From an uncultured Ruminococcus sp. (lineage in GTDB: Bacteria; Bacillota; Clostridia; Oscillospirales; Ruminococcaceae), in contig NZ_CALDMP010000067.1 of the NCBI RefSeq assembly GCF_937915125.1, positions 1-9,063 of the forward strand: a stretch of 9,063 nt of DNA, in the 5' to 3' direction. The number at the start of each line of letters is the position of its first letter. Position 1 is the stretch's first letter. The notes beneath the pieces were generated by a model. That model searched no databases. It saw only the letters and a program-made list of their open reading frames with translations, and had not been told where the DNA came from. Both the position numbers and the translations under genes were made by a program. This document shows positions 5,796 through 9,063 of this stretch, piece after piece.

Positions 5796-7685
5796 TCAGT
5801 CAGAATCACTGGATTCTGTGGTTTCTTCAGACGGATCGGGCAGCACATCCAGTGCGCTCGGTGAAACAATGTCGCCCAGAATACGGTCATAGGTCAGTGT
5901 GTCAAGCTTGGTGTTCTTCTCCTGCATGGGCATGTAGTTCGTGGAATACACCGGCTCTGTTTCCATCTCATTCATCATGGACTGAATAAAGCTGTCCCTG
6001 GGCGCGTCGATCAGTTCCATGACCAGATAGGGTGCATAGAATGTGGAAACTGCCTCCTCCGGCAGCGAACTAGTGTTCAGGTCATAGTTGCTCCAGAGGA
6101 TATACCGCTGTTCATACAATGTGCTGCAATTTTCACTGGTGATGTTCAGCTGGCTATAAATACCGTCATCGCCCCGCAGGGACGGAAAATGGTCACCCAC
6201 AAAGAGCACGATAGTCGGTTCGTCCACCTCTGCCAGACGATCCAGGAAATCCGCAAGACCGTCTGACGAATGCTGTAGACGGCTCAGATAGTTGACAAAT
6301 TCATCCTCGCTGTCTCCATCGGTATAGGGCTGGTGGTTCTGCATGGTAGTGGCATGGACATAAAGCGGCTCATCCGTAGAGTCAATGAGGGATTCGATCT
6401 GATTGTACACCACATTGTCGTCAATATATTCTCCATAGGTGCTCACCGGCACGGTGAAATCATCCTCGAAGATCATGGTATCAAAGTTGAACTGTCCATA
6501 GATCCGTTTCCGGCTGTAGAAGCTGCTCTGGAAGGGATGGACATACGCTGTGGAATAGCCCCAGCTCTTATAGTAGGATGGTACTGTGGGCTGCTGACGC
6601 TCCAGGAGCATTCTCTGGGGCATATTGGGGTCATTGATGGACTTTACCGGCAGTCCGAACAGCAGCTCGAATTCCGTCCGGACAGTATAGCTGGCATAGG
6701 TCGGCACGATCAATGTACCCTCTGTTCCCTCAGAAGCTGCCTCATCCAGACCGTCATAATACTGATCCAGTCCGGTATAGCCCAACTCTTCCAGTTCCTT
6801 CGAAAATGCCCGGAAATCCGCAAAGGATTCCGACATGATCTCAATGACATTGGGCTTTACGCCGCCGTCAAAATCTAGATCCGGCACTTCTTCTGCCAGA
6901 TACTGGTCGATCAGATCGGAGCTGTCCTCCTGATATTCCTCCGGCTCTTCCAGCTTGTTGGAGAGATTCTCCGACCCGGTCTGCATGAAAAAGGCAAGAA
7001 ATCCATTGTTTTCAAACTTTTCGTTGAGAATGAAGGTATTGTCCGCCGCCTTAGTATCCAGCTGGAACAGGGCATACACTGGCTTCGAAACAGCAGGCAC
7101 TGTTACCACCATGACACAGGCAATCAGACATGCCAGCCCCGGCACCAGCCGCTTCGGCAGCTTCACACGGGTATTGAACCTTGGATTAAACCAATACGCC
7201 ACCAAGATAAACGCCACGCAGATGGCAAGATAGAGAATCAGCCTGGGGGTGATTTTGATATACGCAAAGGACGTGAGACTTTTCAGGCTTCTGGCAAGCT
7301 TCATATCCGTCATAATGAGATGATTGCCATTTGTGTTGTATTTAAACAATTCCGTAATACTCAGTGCCATATACAGGACGCTTTCCAGCAGCATGGAGAA
7401 CCAACCAGAGCGGAACAGCAGCAGTGCACCGAGAAAAATCAGTGCTGCAATGAGAATATTGAACAGCATAATGGTAGGGTGTTCCGAAATGAACAGCACC
7501 AGCTTGCTGGGATATTTGTCCTGGTTCAGTTCTGCCATACAGACGATGAAAATCGGATAGAGCAGCAGCAAAATCCGGTTTGTCATGGGATACCGCAGGG
7601 TATTATACGACCGCTTTTCATGGACAGACCAACACCATGCACGCAGAGAAGAAAGCAGTGCATTCCATGTCTTTTGTTGTTTCAT
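5796..7685 (-). CDS. LtaS-family membrane sulfatase / phosphoglycerol transferase
   Basis: Proteins of this family polymerise glycerol phosphate from phosphatidylglycerol into lipoteichoic acid or transfer it to other glycans on the outer face of the membrane. The 629-residue product has the family layout: five predicted membrane helices (about 38-52, 70-91, 98-113, 147-166, 182-200), an extracellular linker with an acidic stretch at 246-272, and a sulfatase-fold domain from about 275. E286 in MSESF, the likely nucleophile T334 in YTVRTEF (aligned by eye with the TSDSEF of LtaS), H383 in VHPF, H451 in NHQPY and D498-H499 in GDHF match the metal-binding and catalytic set. The tail (618-629) is acidic and rich in D, E, S and T. 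AAAGGTG lies 10 nt before the ATG. It heads an operon with the thioesterase. A specific LTA role versus another phosphoglycerol transfer cannot be decided from sequence. Confidence 0.9.
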   Translation of the reverse strand: MKQQKTWNALLSSLRAWCWSVHEKRSYNTLRYPMTNRILLLLYPIFIVCMAELNQDKYPSKLVLFISEHPTIMLFNILIAALIFLGALLLFRSGWFSMLLESVLYMALSITELFKYNTNGNHLIMTDMKLARSLKSLTSFAYIKITPRLILYLAICVAFILVAYWFNPRFNTRVKLPKRLVPGLACLIACVMVVTVPAVSKPVYALFQLDTKAADNTFILNEKFENNGFLAFFMQTGSENLSNKLEEPEEYQEDSSDLIDQYLAEEVPDLDFDGGVKPNVIEIMSESFADFRAFSKELEELGYTGLDQYYDGLDEAASEGTEGTLIVPTYASYTVRTEFELLFGLPVKSINDPNMPQRMLLERQQPTVPSYYKSWGYSTAYVHPFQSSFYSRKRIYGQFNFDTMIFEDDFTVPVSTYGEYIDDNVVYNQIESLIDSTDEPLYVHATTMQNHQPYTDGDSEDEFVNYLSRLQHSSDGLADFLDRLAEVDEPTIVLFVGDHFPSLRGDDGIYSQLNITSENCSTLYEQRYILWSNYDLNTSSLPEEAVSTFYAPYLVMELIDAPRDSFIQSMMNEMETEPVYSTNYMPMQEKNTKLDTLTYDRILGDIVSPSALDVLPDPSEETTESSDSD

Positions 7686-7773
7686 GCTATGATATCACCT
7701 TTATTTCAAACGAACTGCATTCCCGGAAAAAGGGTAAGGTTATTCCGGAATGCTCCTGTGTCAATCGATATAG

Positions 7774-7836
7774 GGCAATACCACATAAAGATTATGCGTC
7801 AGATGCGCCGTCAGGCGCTCTTTGTGCGGTGTTGCC
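7774..7836 (+). mobile_element. MITE-like element, copy C (63 bp, internally deleted)
   Basis: The first roughly 40 bases match the left end of copy B and the last 23 match its right end exactly (GCGCTCTTTGTGCGGTGTTGCC), with 109 bp missing between. The shared CAG at the junction suggests deletion by short homology, or an independently mobile minimal form. Identical ATAG at 7770-7773 and 7837-7840 flanks it, so this short form probably moved as such or was deleted after insertion. It lies in the leader of the LtaS-like gene, 88 bp before its start codon. Confidence 0.83.
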
Positions 7837-7844
7837 ATAGGATT

Positions 7845-7873
7845 ACTATAGCACAATTCCCCCTGTTTCGCAA
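7845..7873 (-). promoter_or_regulatory. Probable LtaS-thioesterase operon promoter with extended -10
   Basis: On the minus strand TTGCGA (7868-7873), a 17-bp spacer and TATAGT (7845-7850), preceded by TG one base upstream, form a good extended -10 promoter. The start near 7838 falls inside the right-hand ATAG duplication of copy C, so the element was inserted at about the second transcribed base and makes up roughly 40% of the 150-nt leader. Confidence 0.6.
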
Positions 7874-8024
7874 GGGCTCTCACAAAATACTCATTGGATT
7901 TTCACCGGATTTGTAACTTTGGATTGAAAAGCAGGAAAGATTTTCGTTAATTTTGTGCAAAATGAACCTGGTGGAATTCGAGGAAATTTTCAAAAATCAC
8001 AACAATAAAAACTTATCCGTACAT
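7874..8024. other. A/T-rich spacer without recognisable gene
   Basis: I see no gene, RNA or promoter here beyond the LtaS operon promoter at its left edge. The string TTTTGTGCAAAATGAA near 7959 resembles TTTGCGCAAAATGAA near 4987, both upstream of minus-strand promoters but at different distances, which may be chance. Confidence 0.3.
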
Positions 8025-8164
8025 ACCCTTCCACCGCCTATCGGCGGTCCCCCTCTCCTTTCAGGGGAGGCATTCTTCACAAAATTTACAATTTGCTAAA
8101 GATAGGCGCTTTCAGCCTCCCCTGAAAGGGGAGGGGAACCATTGCGCAGCAATAGTGGAGGGGT
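8025..8164. repeat. Large GC-rich inverted repeat (clostridial intergenic type)
   Basis: The left arm 8025-8071 and right arm 8115-8164 are inverted copies built on GCCTCCCCTGAAAGG, separated by an A/T-rich 43-bp centre. Each arm also contains its own small hairpin at the same place but with different sequence: ACCGCC/GGCGGT on the left (8033-8048) and ATTGC/GCAAT on the right (8141-8153). The outer parts ACCCTTCCAC and GTGGAGGGGT pair as well. This lies 24 bp after the dehydrogenase stop and could fold as a transcript end, though no T-run follows. Similar CTCCCCT-type palindromes are common between genes in Clostridia. Confidence 0.75.
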
Positions 8165-8187
8165 TCACACGCCAACAATAATTCATT

Positions 8188-8910
8188 CTATAGGCAGAGG
8201 TATCCGCCGTTTACAGGCAAGTCCTGTCCGGTGATATATGCCGCCTGGTCGGATACCAGGAACCGCACTACCGCTGCCACATCTTCCGGCGTGCCAAGTC
8301 TGCCCATCGGTGTCTCCTCTGCCAGTTCGTCCAGCGTCTGTGCATCCAGATGGGCGGTCATATCCGTCAGAATCGTCCCCGGAGAAACGGCATTCACTCG
8401 GATGCCGGACGGTCCCACCTCTTTCGCCAATGCATGGGTAAACGCCAGCACCGCACCCTTTGTCACGGAATAATCCACCTCGCAGGATGCCCCTGTTTCT
8501 CCCCACATGGAGGAAATGTTCACGATACAGCCCCTGTGCCGGGACAGCATGGACGGCAGCAGCAGCCGGGTCAGTTCCACCACTGCCGTGAGATTCACCG
8601 CATATAGCTCCCGTACCTGTTCCGGCGGCATACACTGAAACAGGTCGATATAGGAACATGCCGCATTGTTCACCAGCACGTCCACCTGTCCCAGCTGTTC
8701 CAGAACAGTCTGCGCCAGCTGCGGCAGCTGCGCCGGGTCAGAGAGATCTGCCCGGATGGGGATCACGCCCCACTCCGCCGCCAGCGCCTGCATTGCCTCG
8801 CTGCTGCGGTGATATGTCCCGGCAACCTGATACCCATCGGCAATCAGTCCACGCACGATTGCCGCCCCGATTCCCCGGGATGCCCCGGTGACCAATGCTG
8901 TTTTCAGCAT
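8188..8910 (-). CDS. Short-chain dehydrogenase/reductase, FabG-like
   Basis: This 240-residue protein is a classical SDR, an NAD(P)H-dependent oxidoreductase of the kind that includes 3-oxoacyl-ACP reductase FabG. Visible motifs, numbered from the chosen start, are the cofactor loop TGASRGIG at 8-15, D55 of the adenine pocket, NNA at 81-83, catalytic N106, S134, Y147 and K151 (YSVTK), and PG at 177-178. The C-terminal NGGYL is typical. The start chosen is ATG at 8910, because AGGAGG (8919-8924) lies 8 nt upstream; the in-frame TTG at 8916 would leave only 2 nt. No other fatty-acid genes are adjacent, so FabG proper is not supported and the substrate is unknown. The gene stands alone, with a repeat element upstream and a large inverted repeat downstream. 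Confidence 0.93.
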   Translation of the reverse strand: MLKTALVTGASRGIGAAIVRGLIADGYQVAGTYHRSSEAMQALAAEWGVIPIRADLSDPAQLPQLAQTVLEQLGQVDVLVNNAACSYIDLFQCMPPEQVRELYAVNLTAVVELTRLLLPSMLSRHRGCIVNISSMWGETGASCEVDYSVTKGAVLAFTHALAKEVGPSGIRVNAVSPGTILTDMTAHLDAQTLDELAEETPMGRLGTPEDVAAVVRFLVSDQAAYITGQDLPVNGGYLCL

Positions 8911-8956
8911 ATGCAATTCCTCCTTTGTTCAGAACAAGGAATTCATCCTCTTCATA

Positions 8957-9063
8957 GGGAAGCACTGATGAAATCTGGTGCGCAGATTGTACTCTACGAG
9001 CATAAATTGCGTCAGATTTTTCGTCAGATGAAACAAAAAGCGCAGTGAATACTTTGTGTATTC
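8957..9063 (+). mobile_element. MITE-like element, copy D, variant left end (truncated by window)
   Basis: From 9020 to the window end, 44 bases are identical to 1-44 (copy A), including the start of the apex hairpin. The part to the left differs from copies B and C: instead of GGCAATACCGCACAAAG it reads GGGAAGCACTGATGAAATC (8957-8975) followed by an ATCTG/GCAGAT hairpin, then ATTGCGTCAGAT, which again resembles the family. The true left boundary is inferred, since the right end and its duplication are outside the window. It is upstream of the dehydrogenase in the same relative orientation as copies B and C to their genes. Confidence 0.65.
8986..9015 (-). promoter_or_regulatory. Possible outward promoter in copy D facing the dehydrogenase
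   Basis: On the minus strand CTGACG (9010-9015), an 18-bp spacer and TACAAT (8986-8991) resemble a sigma-A promoter (4/6 and 5/6). A start near 8979 would give a leader of about 70 nt for the dehydrogenase. It lies within the variant left end of the element, so the element could supply the promoter. No better promoter is seen between the element and the gene. Confidence 0.33.

Noticed and set aside
1..9063. Novel defence, phage or biosynthetic system
   Set aside because: All six confident genes belong to common housekeeping or metabolic families, and no uncharacterised gene cluster is present.

Overview
The window looks like a chromosomal segment from a Gram-positive anaerobe of the Clostridia, most plausibly a Ruminococcus-like member of the Oscillospiraceae. 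The basis is the gene set (RNase Y, NadB/NadC, an LtaS-type sulfatase), strong AGGAGG-type ribosome binding sites, sigma-A-type promoters and repeat-rich spacers. The taxon is inferred from style; no marker gene here settles it.

Layout. 1-127: right part of a palindromic mobile element (copy A). 154-630: a strong promoter and a leader of about 440 nt with several perfect hairpins. 631-2217 (+): RNase Y, closed by a terminator shared with the convergent gene. 2306-4625 (-): nadB then nadC, 16 bp apart. 4626-5381: a 755-bp spacer holding element copy B, the probable nadBC promoter, a cluster of six hairpins and the thioesterase terminator. 5382-7685 (-): an LtaS-family membrane enzyme followed 21 bp later by an FlK-type hotdog thioesterase. 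7686-8187: tiny element copy C, the probable promoter of the LtaS operon, and a GC-rich inverted repeat. 8188-8910 (-): a FabG-like short-chain dehydrogenase. 8957-9063: the start of a fourth element copy (D) with a different left end.

The genes are ordinary housekeeping types: mRNA decay, de novo NAD synthesis, envelope polymer synthesis, acyl-CoA hydrolysis and an oxidoreductase. They do not form one pathway. No phage, CRISPR, defence or biosynthetic system is visible.

The interesting layer lies between the genes. A family of short, fully palindromic elements with imperfect ends GGCAAYACCGCACAAAGA occurs four times, always in the same orientation. Copies B and C are flanked by exact 4-bp duplications (TTAT, ATAG), as expected for a non-autonomous transposon (MITE). 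Both lie within about 15 bp downstream of a good minus-strand promoter, so the element should be transcribed as a structured 5' leader of nadBC and of the LtaS operon. The first and last 44 bases of the window are identical because both lie inside copies of this element, so the window edges are probably repeat-limited assembly ends and not evidence of a circular replicon.
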